Positions 50,003 through 57,731 of a stretch of 64,000 nucleotides of DNA are shown here, piece after piece. The translations under genes were made by a program, and so were the position numbers. Position 1 is the stretch's first letter, and each line of letters opens with the position of its first letter. The DNA comes from Streptomyces sp. NA02950 (GTDB taxonomy: Bacteria; Actinomycetota; Actinomycetes; Streptomycetales; Streptomycetaceae): assembly GCF_013364155.1 (NCBI RefSeq), contig NZ_CP054916.1, positions 9,555,721 through 9,619,720 of the forward strand, given 5' to 3'. Under the pieces are notes generated by a model, which was not told the origin of the DNA, did no database searches, and saw only the letters and a program-made list of their open reading frames with translations.

Positions 50003-51565
50003 TCAGTCGTCGTCGGCGTCGCCCTGGTCGGCGCTGGGCTCGCCGTCCGGGTCGTCCTCCTGGTCCTGGTCGAGGGCCGTGGATTCCTGCGGGGCGTAGG
50101 GCTCGCCGCTGATGATCGCCTGCTCGATCGGCGCGAGGGGGTACCCCACCTCGCCCAGGAACTCCAGGTAGACACGGGCGTCCGCCCGGATCTCGTCGGT
50201 GTCCCACGAGGGCCGGTCATGCCGCCAGGTCTGCACCTGGTCCATCCGCTTCTCGTAGCAGGCGGCCAGAACGGCGAAGTTCATCAGCATCAGGCGTCCG
50301 GGCGTGGCGTTGGCCGGTGCCCACTCACAACGTCCCTCCGCGTCCCCGGTCTTCTCCTCGCCCAGCAGCTCAGCCAGCAGCGCCACGCGGGCGACATCGC
50401 CGGTCCAGGACGCGACGGGCTTGGGGCAGCTGAGCAGCTGGGAGGTGACGAAGCGGGCAAGAACCTTCGGGGCGGTCTTGCGGGAGAGGAACTCGGTGCG
50501 CAGCCACTCGCGCCGGGTCTTGAGCGCGGCCCGGTACGCCGCGTTGCCCTCGACCTTGAGCTTGTGCGGCATCTCGTCCTTCGCGGGCCCGGCGGGCCCG
50601 GTCGGCGGGGCCGGACGGTCGCCGTCGGTGGCTCCGTCCTCGCTCTGTGCCGTCTCCTCTGCATCGGTGTCCACCGCCCAGCGGGGGGTGTGCCCGTGGG
50701 CGGCGGGGTCGGCGCACAGGTAGGCGACCGCTGCCGGATCGTCCAGGTCCTCATCCCAGATGGCGGCGTGCCCAGGGCACTCGGCGTGCGCCTGCGGGTC
50801 GAGGTCGTTGCCGTCAGCGTCGCGGAGGTCGGCCAGGTACTCGGCGCCGGTCGGCCACTCGCCGTCTTCCTCGATCAGCGTCACTCCTGTGGCGGCGAGT
50901 TCGCCTCGCTTGGCCTCGCGTGCGCGGGCCGTCTCGCGGTCGGCGCGCTCCCGGGTGACCTGGTGGGCGAAATAGCCGATGGTGTGGGCGGTGATCAGCC
51001 GGTCGACGGCTTCCGGGTCATCGTCGAACTCGGCGAGGGCGGCCAGCACGTCCATGGTGAACTCGTAGTCGTCGGCCTGGACCAGGGCCGATCGTGTCCG
51101 CTTGCCGATCTTCCCCGCTGCCGTGACGGCATGGCCAACTTCCTGCTCGGAGCGGTTGGTGCGCTTGGCGAGGACGGCGCGCGGCATGCCTGCCTCTTCC
51201 GCGTTGAACAGCGCGGTGGCCTGCTCCAGCGGTGTGAGTGCGAGACGGCCCTCGTCGGCGTTCTCGATGAGCGCGTCGATGTAGTCCTCGCCCGCCTCGC
51301 GCAGGGCGGGGTCCACGATGTAGACGGGGACTTCGGTGTGATTGAGCTGCTTGGCCGTGCCGAGCCGACGGTCTCCCTGGAGGACCTTGTACAGGTCGTC
51401 CTTGCCGCCCAGGGGCACGACGGTGAGCGGAACCCTGATGCCGTTGGCCTGGATGGAGTCGATCAGCCAGTCATCGAGCCGGATGTCTTCCCGGGCGCCG
51501 TTGGGCACCAGCTGGTCGATGGGGAGGGTGGTCCTGGTGACTGTGGGGGCTGTCGTGGTGCTCAC
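50003..51565 (-). CDS. ParB/Srx-domain DNA-binding protein, 520 aa
   Basis: The N-terminal ~220 residues follow the ParB fold: LVPNGAREDIRLDDWLIDSI, VLQGDRRLGTAKQL (the ParB box GxRR), and a helix-turn-helix region LTPLEQATALFNAEEAGMPR followed by LAKRTNRSEQEV. The C-terminal 300 residues are long, acidic at the end (DQDQEDDPDGEPSADQGDAD) and contain an unfamiliar helical domain. ParB-like proteins act in partition or as CTP-dependent switches, but no parA or parS is seen. It is the first gene of the P4 operon, upstream of the DprA-like gene. The GTG start follows AAGGAGCGATC. Confidence 0.75.
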   Translation of the reverse strand: MSTTTAPTVTRTTLPIDQLVPNGAREDIRLDDWLIDSIQANGIRVPLTVVPLGGKDDLYKVLQGDRRLGTAKQLNHTEVPVYIVDPALREAGEDYIDALIENADEGRLALTPLEQATALFNAEEAGMPRAVLAKRTNRSEQEVGHAVTAAGKIGKRTRSALVQADDYEFTMDVLAALAEFDDDPEAVDRLITAHTIGYFAHQVTRERADRETARAREAKRGELAATGVTLIEEDGEWPTGAEYLADLRDADGNDLDPQAHAECPGHAAIWDEDLDDPAAVAYLCADPAAHGHTPRWAVDTDAEETAQSEDGATDGDRPAPPTGPAGPAKDEMPHKLKVEGNAAYRAALKTRREWLRTEFLSRKTAPKVLARFVTSQLLSCPKPVASWTGDVARVALLAELLGEEKTGDAEGRCEWAPANATPGRLMLMNFAVLAACYEKRMDQVQTWRHDRPSWDTDEIRADARVYLEFLGEVGYPLAPIEQAIISGEPYAPQESTALDQDQEDDPDGEPSADQGDADDD

Positions 51566-51582
51566 GATCGCTCCTTGCGATT

Positions 51583-51630
51583 GATGGGCTGGATGGGTCG
51601 GTCAGGGAAGGGTTGCCGCCCAAACCCCTT
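51583..51630 (-). promoter_or_regulatory. Leader element 9: 5'-terminal hairpin with CGGCAA and CCAGCCC tract
   Basis: GGG/CCC arms around CGGCAA form a short stem. The tract is ATCCAGCCC rather than CCAACCC. The element begins within about ten bases of the predicted P4 start. Confidence 0.55.
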
Positions 51631-51643
51631 ATCGACATAGATA

Positions 51644-51673
51644 ACTATACGCTCTTGGGTGGGGTGTGGTCAA
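51644..51673 (-). promoter_or_regulatory. Promoter P4 (sigma-70 type)
   Basis: TTGACC and TATAGT with an 18-base spacer and the AAGAGCG box upstream of the -10. It drives the ParB-like and DprA-like genes. Confidence 0.68.
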
Positions 51674-51674
51674 A

Positions 51675-52364
51675 TCAGTCGCACAGCTCGTGAAGGAGAG
51701 AGCGGAACGCGGCCTCGCTCGCGCACCCCTCATACAAGTAGGCGAGTTGGGCCGACCGCCCTTCCATATTGATCTTGCTGGCGATGACGTCAGCGTCGGC
51801 GTGCACCGCCCGGTGGGCTCGATCGTCGCTCACCTCCGGGTACGCGCCGCTGTTGTAGGAGTCGGCGGCCACTTCGTGCGCGGCTGCGCAGACTGCCGCG
51901 TCCAAGGCGGCGTCCGTGATGCCGACTTCGGCCGCGATGGCCAGCAGCCGCACGGGGGCACCCGGCGGCGCGGTGGCCACATCTCCGGAGTAGGGCGTGT
52001 GGTCCAGGCCGGGACGGGCGGGGCGCTGGAAGTAGGTCCCCCGGTTGGTGGCTCCGTGGGAGGTCCACCCCTCTTTTGCCAGGTCCCGGGCCAGACGGCG
52101 GGCGGCGTTGAACCACTCCATGCCCTGCCCTTCCTGCCACTCGTACATGCCGCTCCCGGGCGCCATGTCGTTTCCGCCCACGATGGGCGCGATCAGCAGT
52201 TCATGGGGGCCGAGGGCCGACGGGCGCATGCGGAAGGTCTCACCATCGCGCCATCCTCGCTCGGCCAGGACCGCGGCGGCCGCCGCGAAGGTCTCCGGTG
52301 ACGTCTTGGGGCTGAGGTCGTACTGGCATTGTCCGCGGGGGCGGGGCCGGCGGGATCGTGTCAC
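51675..52364 (-). CDS. Uncharacterised protein, 229 aa
   Basis: The GTG at 52362-52364 follows GGAGGCACCCCC. The product has a positively charged N-terminus and the segment MYEWQEGQGMEWFNAARRLA. A C-terminal part ends CASEAAFRSLLHELCD. It is soluble by inspection and is the last gene of the P5 operon, after the PP2C-like gene. No family is recognised. Confidence 0.55.
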   Translation of the reverse strand: MTRSRRPRPRGQCQYDLSPKTSPETFAAAAAVLAERGWRDGETFRMRPSALGPHELLIAPIVGGNDMAPGSGMYEWQEGQGMEWFNAARRLARDLAKEGWTSHGATNRGTYFQRPARPGLDHTPYSGDVATAPPGAPVRLLAIAAEVGITDAALDAAVCAAAHEVAADSYNSGAYPEVSDDRAHRAVHADADVIASKINMEGRSAQLAYLYEGCASEAAFRSLLHELCD

Positions 52365-52385
52365 GGGGGTGCCTCCATGGCTGGG

Positions 52386-52424
52386 CGGGTTGGGGGCCGG
52401 TCCGGGTTACCGCCCGGACCGGCC
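52386..52424 (-). promoter_or_regulatory. Leader element 10: 12-bp perfect hairpin with CGGUAA loop (variant) and CCAACCC
   Basis: GGCCGGTCCGGG pairs perfectly with CCCGGACCGGCC around CGGTAA in RNA sense, a GUAA instead of GCAA tetraloop core. CCCCCAACCCGCC follows. It shows that the loop varies within the GNRA pattern. Confidence 0.78.
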
Positions 52425-52443
52425 GAAGGAGAATGGGGGAGCG

Positions 52444-53142
52444 TTACGCGGTGTGCGGCGCGATGGCGGTGACTGCGATGTTGTCGGTGCTCCTCCGGGA
52501 GCGGGCGGCGTCGACCAGTGCACGGGTCATGTGGCGCGGCCGGACCGGGGCCGTGACGATCCGCTCGATGACTTCGTGCGGTACGACCTTGGAGATCCCG
52601 TCTGTGCACAGCAGGACGAGTTCAACCGGGCCGGGTACGCGCACGGAGGCGATCTCATCGTCGCGGAGCACCGTGCGCGTGACGACGTGGTCAAAGGTGG
52701 GGGCCAGCGTTGCCCAGTAGGGGTCTTGCCAGTTCCTCATCTTCTGGCCTTCGGTGTGGTCCTCGGTGACCTGGCGCAGCTGCCCGTGCTGGACGACGTA
52801 GGCGCGGCAGTCGCCGACCCAGGCGAAATCCCATCCGCCGCTGGTGGGCATGGGGACCGCGGTGACCATGACGCAATCGCCTTCCTGCCCGCTGGGACAC
52901 CCCCGGTAGAAGTCCTGGAGTTCGCTGCGGGCGGCTGCCAAGCCGTAGGCGGCGCCGCCGGAAGCTGCCGCGAAGGGGGCGAGGTCGGCGGCCGTGGCGG
53001 CCGCGTCGGCGGGCTCGAAGTCGTCACCGATCCCGTCGGCGACAGCCCATGCCCGGTACTCAAAGTCGTGAGCGGCATCGGCCATGTACAACCGCGGGCC
53101 TTGGTCGGTGCGGGTGGAGGAGGTCCATAGGGGGGCGATCAT
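52444..53142 (-). CDS. PP2C-like Ser/Thr phosphatase-fold protein, 232 aa
   Basis: The fold is visible from VADGIGDDFEP near residue 34 (metal-binding Asp), WVGDCRAYVVQHGQLRQVTE near 107, LLCTDGISKVVPHEVIERIV near 181 and STDNIAVTAI near 220 (second metal-binding Asp). These are the PPM/PP2C motifs, with GIGD instead of the more usual GMGG. No kinase gene is close by. On mobile elements such phosphatases may reset host signalling or accompany defence modules, but there is no specific evidence here. ATG 53142 has an AGGAGCCCGAG ribosome-binding site. Confidence 0.78.
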   Translation of the reverse strand: MIAPLWTSSTRTDQGPRLYMADAAHDFEYRAWAVADGIGDDFEPADAAATAADLAPFAAASGGAAYGLAAARSELQDFYRGCPSGQEGDCVMVTAVPMPTSGGWDFAWVGDCRAYVVQHGQLRQVTEDHTEGQKMRNWQDPYWATLAPTFDHVVTRTVLRDDEIASVRVPGPVELVLLCTDGISKVVPHEVIERIVTAPVRPRHMTRALVDAARSRRSTDNIAVTAIAPHTA

Positions 53143-53163
53143 CTCGGGCTCCTGCTGAGGTGG

Positions 53164-53207
53164 TGGGTCGGGTGTGGCTGGCCCGGGATTGCCGTCCCGG
53201 GCCAGCC
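53164..53207 (-). promoter_or_regulatory. Leader element 11: 13-bp perfect hairpin with CGGCAA loop
   Basis: GGCTGGCCCGGGA pairs perfectly with TCCCGGGCCAGCC around CGGCAA. The tract is degenerate (CACCCGACCC). It precedes the PP2C-like gene. Confidence 0.75.
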
Positions 53208-53219
53208 GGTGAGCTGTGG

Positions 53220-53636
53220 TCAGCGCTTGATCGGCACGGGGACGAGCGGGATGTCGCGGCCGATCTGCTCGGCAAGGCCACGATCACGGGCGGCCTGGTC
53301 CAGGACGTCGCCGATCTCGTCCACCACAGCGGTGCACCGCAGGTAGCGAGCGCCGAAGCCGTGACAGAAGTGGGGAAAGCCGTTGGCGCCGAACTTCGCG
53401 TCAATGACCCACTGCTTCTCCCCCGCGAGCCGCGAGAGGAACAGCGTGGACGGCTTCTCACTGGCTGCTGAGGCGAGCTTGAGGTGCGCCTCGATGCCGT
53501 CCACGTCGCCGAGCACACCACGATCCAAGCGGCGTTCCATGCTGTGCAGGGTCAGGGTGAGGGTGAACGCCGTGCCCTCGTGCTGCACGGTGACGGTGAT
53601 CGGTTCGGGAGTGGCGGGGGGCTCGGGGGAACTCAC
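53220..53636 (-). CDS. Uncharacterised protein, 138 aa
   Basis: The GTG at 53634-53636 follows AAGGAGTCAAC. The product starts MSSPEPPATPEPITVTVQHE with the first V read as M. It has ALTHSME-like strands, then FLSRLAGEKQWVIDAKFGAN and DVLDQAARDRGLAEQIGRDI. It is the first gene of the P5 operon. A small alpha/beta fold is likely, with no recognised family. Confidence 0.55.
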   Translation of the reverse strand: MSSPEPPATPEPITVTVQHEGTAFTLTLTLHSMERRLDRGVLGDVDGIEAHLKLASAASEKPSTLFLSRLAGEKQWVIDAKFGANGFPHFCHGFGARYLRCTAVVDEIGDVLDQAARDRGLAEQIGRDIPLVPVPIKR

Positions 53637-53673
53637 GTTGACTCCTTCGGTCGGGCCCAGTTGCCCGGTGCTG

Positions 53674-53720
53674 GAGGGTTGGATCGCCGGTACGGGTGGG
53701 TTGCCGCCCAACTCGTTCCG
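53674..53720 (-). promoter_or_regulatory. Leader element 12: 5'-terminal hairpin with CGGCAA loop and CCAACCC tract
   Basis: TGGG/CCCA arms, with additional CGG/CCG pairing outside, enclose CGGCAA. GATCCAACCCTCC follows. It starts within a few bases of the predicted P5 start site. Confidence 0.65.
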
Positions 53721-53729
53721 ACATTGCTA

Positions 53730-53757
53730 ATTCTACGCTCTTGGGGGGTGGTGTCAA
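53730..53757 (-). promoter_or_regulatory. Promoter P5 (sigma-70 type)
   Basis: TTGACA and TAGAAT with a 16-base spacer and the AAGAGCG box. The -35 matches the consensus exactly. It drives the genes at 53636, 53142 and 52364. Confidence 0.75.
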
Positions 53758-53823
53758 CCACCGCGCTTCGACCTGGGCGGGGACGGTCCGGTCACGGCGG
53801 GCCGTCCCCAGGTACATGCCCTC

Positions 53824-53851
53824 AGTGCCTGTGCCATATCCCATGATCTGT
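53824..53851 (+). repeat. 28-bp inverted repeat, left copy
   Basis: These 28 bases (beginning AGTGCCTGTGCCATATCCCA) recur exactly in inverted orientation at 57704-57731. The two copies bracket a 3.9-kb block whose genes lack the surrounding leader elements. A nearby stem, GGGGACGG/CCGTCCCC, lies just left of it. Confidence 0.9.
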
Positions 53852-53967
53852 GACGCACCGTGAGGAGTGTGGAGGCGGCCCACCGCCGCGCCGCTGGGAC
53901 TGGTTCGGTGAGGCTCCCTGACGCCACGCGCTGGCAGCCAGGGACCGGGTCTGGGCCATCGTGCTTG

Positions 53968-54621
53968 TCACCAGTGAGTAAGGTCCATCAGCGTCGCGCA
54001 GTATGGATCACCATGGTCCGTGGCGTGGGGTTCCTCGGTGATCAATGAGCCGAGGGCGGAGACCAGGGCGGTGACGGCGCCGGATGGTCGGACGTCGGCG
54101 GCCGTGACGGTGGTGTCGTCCTCCCTGTCGAGGTAGAGCCGCAGACGGTCGGGGGCGTGCAGGAGGAACCCCCGCAGCCGTGGTTCGGGCTGGTCCTCGG
54201 TCCACGGGCAGGTGAGGCTGCGCAGGATGGTGAAGGCGCCGTCGTGCGACGAGGCCGGGGCAGGCTTCAGAGACGCTACGTCCACGCGGACCAGGGGCAT
54301 GCCCATCACCGTGTCGACACGGTTGCTTGAGTAGATATGGGTTCCGCTGAGCAGGGCTCTCACGATGGCGAGGACATCCTCTCCGCTGAGCAAGGACTCC
54401 GGGTCCTGCACGGAGGCCAGCGGGATCTGCCAGGCAGTCAACTCATCCGCTGCATCCCGCGGCAAAGGGCCTGTCACGACCTGGATGGCCTCGCTCCGAA
54501 GAGGCGCAGGAAGGATGCCCCGGATGAACTGGCCACCGGGCAGGGGCATGTGGAAATGGTGGAGCAGCAGGCGGGTGATGTCCGCCTGCTGCTCCGCGAT
54601 GTCATCGGGTTCGAAGGTCAC
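53968..54621 (-). CDS. Uncharacterised protein, 217 aa, inside the inverted-repeat block
   Basis: The frame starts at GTG 54619-54621 without a strong ribosome-binding site. It encodes an alpha/beta-looking soluble protein (DIAEQQADITRLLLHHFHMP, RVDTVMGMPLVRVDVASLKP, LRGFLLHAPDRLRLYLDRED). No family is recognised. It lacks the leader hairpin found before the genes outside the block. It ends 116 bp from the left inverted repeat. Confidence 0.5.
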   Translation of the reverse strand: MTFEPDDIAEQQADITRLLLHHFHMPLPGGQFIRGILPAPLRSEAIQVVTGPLPRDAADELTAWQIPLASVQDPESLLSGEDVLAIVRALLSGTHIYSSNRVDTVMGMPLVRVDVASLKPAPASSHDGAFTILRSLTCPWTEDQPEPRLRGFLLHAPDRLRLYLDREDDTTVTAADVRPSGAVTALVSALGSLITEEPHATDHGDPYCATLMDLTHW

Positions 54622-54633
54622 TTGCTGATGCTG

Positions 54634-55074
54634 TCATTGGTTGAGCCAGTTCGGGCACTTGGTCATGCCCTTGCAGTAGGCGGTGATGACGCCGATCTTC
54701 TTGCCGCGGCCGGCGTCGTAACGTCCGTCGCTGGTCTTGCGGGCGTACTGGGCGATGACGATGACCTTCACCCGGCGGCTGCCGTTCCACGCGTATGCCC
54801 AGTACTCGAGGCGAGCGCCGCTGACCTTGTCGGGCTTGCCGTCGATGGCCGCATTCACGATCTTGCACTTCTTGATGTTGTGTCGGCCGGAAAAGTGCTT
54901 CCATCCCAGCTCGCTGTTGCCGACCCGAGTGGGAACCACTCGGCCGTCCCAGTCTTTCTGTTGGCACTTGACGGTCTTGTCCCAGGCCGGGCCGGCCTGA
55001 GCGGGTGTAGTGATGATTCCGGTGAGAAGGGCCGTTGCGGCAATGGTCGCCGCCCCCGTTGCGATCCTCTTCAT
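54634..55074 (-). CDS. Secreted protein, 146 aa, inside the inverted-repeat block
   Basis: Residues 1-27 (MKRIATGAATIAATALLTGI, ending TPAQA) are a clear signal peptide. The mature part has Cys at CQQ, CKI, YCKGM and KCPNW positions (four Cys, likely two disulfides) with SGARLEYWAYAWNGSRRVKV and VIAQYARK. It is a small basic exported protein without a recognised family. The next gene upstream is the IS5-type transposase, so its promoter may have been altered. Confidence 0.65.
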   Translation of the reverse strand: MKRIATGAATIAATALLTGIITTPAQAGPAWDKTVKCQQKDWDGRVVPTRVGNSELGWKHFSGRHNIKKCKIVNAAIDGKPDKVSGARLEYWAYAWNGSRRVKVIVIAQYARKTSDGRYDAGRGKKIGVITAYCKGMTKCPNWLNQ

Positions 55075-55181
55075 GACCCGACCATGTCATAGCCGGTGGC
55101 TGCGCGTCACCCACTTTCACATCAAGTAACAATTTTAAGACAACAGTTCGATGGCCACATTCACCAACTCTGCTCAGAGTT

Positions 55182-56141
55182 TCAGCGCAGGACTGCGGGG
55201 GCGAGGCGGATCGGCCGGGGCAGCTCTGTCCGCAGGCGTATGGGCATGGGCTTGCAGGCTTCCTTCTCCGGCTCGACGGGGTGGGAGTTGGTGCGGGGCC
55301 GTCTTGGTGGCTGGGTGAGCCGGCGGGTCATGAGGGTGATGGTGGTCCAGGTGATGTGGGCTTCGCTGTGTGAGATGAGTCTTTCGTAGTCCCGTACGTT
55401 TCTGCGGGCTCGCATGACCCAGGAGATGGCGCGTTCCACTCGCCATCGCTTGGCGAGGACGGCGAAGCCGTCCTGGTCTTTTCGGCGGGGCACCGCCTTG
55501 AGGGTGAGGCCGAGGCGGGTGCGAGCCCAGTCGGCGAGAGGTCCGCCGTAGGCGGAGTCAGCCCAGACGACCGTGACTTCAGGGTGGGTGAGGCTGAGCC
55601 GGAAGAGCAGGTCACGGGCAGGAACGCTGTCGTGCGGGGAGGCCTCGGTGACCATCACGGTCAGCGGCATGCCGCGCATGTCCACCGTGAGGTGGCGCTT
55701 CCTCCCATTGATCATCTTGTGCCCGTCGAAGCCTCGCGTATCCGCTCCCACCGTCTCGGCGCCCTTGACCGACTGCGAGTCCAGGATCACCGCGACGGTG
55801 CGGGGATTGAGTCCGTCATGGATACGGACCTGTTCGTGCAGCTCGGCGTGGATGCGGGCCAGGTCCCCGCTGGCTCTCCACCGCTGGAAGAACCCGAACA
55901 GGGTGCGCCAGGGGATGCCGAAGTCGACCGGCACGGATCTCCATTTCACGCCGTTGTCGTTGACGTAGCGAATCGCGTCGACGACATTGCGGCGCGGGTG
56001 CACCTCGGGGCGCCCGCCCGTCGGTCGGCAGCACGCCGGCCGGGGCAGTAAAGGTTCCAGGACGGCCCATTCGGCGTCCGGGGTGTCGCTGGGGTAGTGC
56101 CGCTCGCGCACGGCGCTCTGCTGGGTATGAGGGCAGGTCAT
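55182..56141 (-). mobile_element. IS5-family transposase (DDE), 319 aa
   Basis: The catalytic triad is present as ILDSQSVKG (D near residue 117), WADSAYGG (D near 194) and KRWRVERAISWVMR (E near 235), with IS5-type surroundings (RYPSD-like start, VNDNGVKWRSVP, DMRGMPLTVMVTEASPHDS). The C-terminus is extended and Pro/Arg-rich. The transposase ATG overlaps the stop of racP, so the insertion lies directly behind that gene. I could not identify terminal inverted repeats or a target-site duplication, so the element ends are unknown. Confidence 0.8.
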
Positions 56142-56557
56142 GGCCGTTCCATGCGCCAGAGGACTTCCAGGGTCGCTCTGACGCCGCCGAGCTGGTCGAG
56201 GACCAGGCGGGCCCACTCGTCCTTCGGCTTGCGTTTGGTGTGCGGAGCGACGATCCCCTCGATGACATTCGTCATCCGGTTCAACTCCGCCTTGAAGACC
56301 GCCTTCTCGTAAGCGATCCACACCTCGGGATCCTCGGACAGCTGGAACCCGTCCCGGCGGTTGTGCGTCACCGGCGGAAGTCCGTCCTTGACCGCGTTCT
56401 TGCGCAGAAACCGGATGGCCGTCCAGACCTGTGCTGGACTCCGTTTGGTGGCCTTGGCCAGCTGCTTTCCGTGCAGTCCGGCAGGCTTCGCCTCTTCCAG
56501 GGCTTTGCGTATCGCTTCGGCATGAACATGAGCGGGATGCCCCGCCCGCCGTTTCAT
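56138..56557 (-). CDS. racP: RacP family protein, 139 aa
   Basis: The protein matches the Streptomyces RacP pattern. It starts MKRRAGHPAHVHAEAIRKAL, contains GLHGKQLAKATKRSPAQVWT (a winged-helix-like part) and PPVTHNRRDGFQLSEDPEVW, and ends VRATLEVLWRMERP. The family is DNA-binding-like and is usually encoded just downstream of RacO. The full usual length is present. It is followed within four bases by the transposase start. Confidence 0.7.
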   Translation of the reverse strand: MKRRAGHPAHVHAEAIRKALEEAKPAGLHGKQLAKATKRSPAQVWTAIRFLRKNAVKDGLPPVTHNRRDGFQLSEDPEVWIAYEKAVFKAELNRMTNVIEGIVAPHTKRKPKDEWARLVLDQLGGVRATLEVLWRMERP

Positions 56558-56559
56558 GG

Positions 56560-57487
56560 CTACTGGTCCCGCAGCAGTTCAGCCAAGGCCTCGTCCAGGT
56601 CCACCTTGCCGGTGGAGACCGCGGTCTCGATCCAATCCGCGGTCGCCCGGATCTTCTCCAAGTTCCGTGCCACCAGATCGAGTTGTGACTCGGAGAACTC
56701 GCGTCCGCGTAGTTTCGGAACCAGCCGGCTCGCCCCGGCCACGAAGCCCTGGCACACCCCGATCAGGTCGGTGAACTCCATGGCGCGGTGGAAGCCCCGC
56801 ACGATCGCGACGGGATCGAGGACACCGTCGTCCTGGTCCGCCTCCGGCTGGTCCCACCAGTCCTCTTCATCATCGTCCTCGTCGTGCTCAGCCTGGTCGA
56901 ACTGGGCTTCATTGACGAGCTCACGGGCTTGCCGGTCCCGCATTGCGCGGAAAGCGACCTCCGGCCGGTGCAGCAGTTCACACGCAGCCAGCGCCGCGAC
57001 CTGCTCGTCTTGCGCGAGGTCCCGGATGGCCTCGACCTTTTCCGCGACCGTGACCGGCGTCGCGGTGGGCCAGCCCGCCGCCCGCTTCGCCGCGTCTCCG
57101 CTCCACCGGGACTCGCCCGTGCGCTCGTCGGCCGGCGGATGCTGGATCAGCTCGTACGCGTCCGGCGTCGACGCCAAGATCCGGTGGACCTCGAACGAGA
57201 CGCCCTTCTGGCGCTGGTCCTTCGGCCATCGCGCGGCCACCCAGATACGTCCGCACCGTATGGAAGGAGAGGCCTATCGCCTCGGCGAACAGCCGCAGAC
57301 AGCCTTCCACCCCCAGCTCGTCGTCCTCGAGCGACATGTTCCCGCCGTGCGTACGCAGCGGTGCGATCTCCAACGCAATGTCACCCAGCGTGAACTGGCA
57401 TCCCGTCATCACATGGACCAGCTGAACCGACTGGTCCACCAGATCCTCGAAACGCTCACCCGGCACGCTGCCGATCGTCTGGGGCAC
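56560..57487 (-). pseudogene. racO: racO (DUF6192) interrupted by a frameshift
   Basis: Two adjacent frames together make a DUF6192/RacO protein. The first, from GTG 57485-57487, reads VDQSVQLVHVMTGCQFTLGD through GLSFHTVRTYL. The second begins near 57240 with VAARWPKDQRQKGVSFEVHR and runs to the stop at 56560. The expected junction TYRWVAARWP is broken at about 57240, where one base has been gained or two lost. Family members are probably DNA-binding regulators. The downstream racP is intact. Unless the frameshift is programmed, the gene is dead. Confidence 0.7.
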
Positions 57488-57703
57488 GACAACCCACTCC
57501 CTGGACGGGGCGGAAGGGCTGGCCCCTCACCAGCCGCAGCAACTCCGGCCCGCATATGCCCGCCAGGCTCCGCCGCCCACCCCAAGGTCACCACAAACGA
57601 CCGTAAAAACCCCACATCACGTGCGAACCGTCCCGCTCCTGCCCGAGCGCAGCACCGATCCCGGCACACAACTGAACGACTCTGCCATCCGTCACAGAAG
57701 GTG
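57488..57703. other. Gap upstream of racO up to the right inverted repeat
   Basis: No gene is seen. TCAC-AGAAG-GTGA at 57692-57704 is a small dyad next to the right inverted repeat, and the right copy carries a ten-base insertion (CACCTTCTGT) relative to the left copy just inside the repeat. Confidence 0.4.
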
Positions 57704-57731
57704 ACAGATCATGGGATATGGCACAGGCACT
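57704..57731 (-). repeat. 28-bp inverted repeat, right copy
   Basis: Exact inverted copy of 53824-53851. It begins at the last base before the stop codon of the sliding-clamp gene, so the repeat abuts the 3' end of that gene. No 2-9 bp direct duplication flanks the pair. Confidence 0.9.

Noticed and set aside
55075..56160. Terminal inverted repeats of the IS5-type element
   Set aside because: I compared sequences on both sides of the transposase and found no convincing matching ends or target duplication. The dyad AACTCTGAGCAGAGTT near 55160 is a local palindrome, not an end pair.
53824..57731. Tn3- or Tn7-type transposon ends
   Set aside because: The repeat length would fit a transposon, but there is no 5-bp duplication, no matching transposase and no resolvase.
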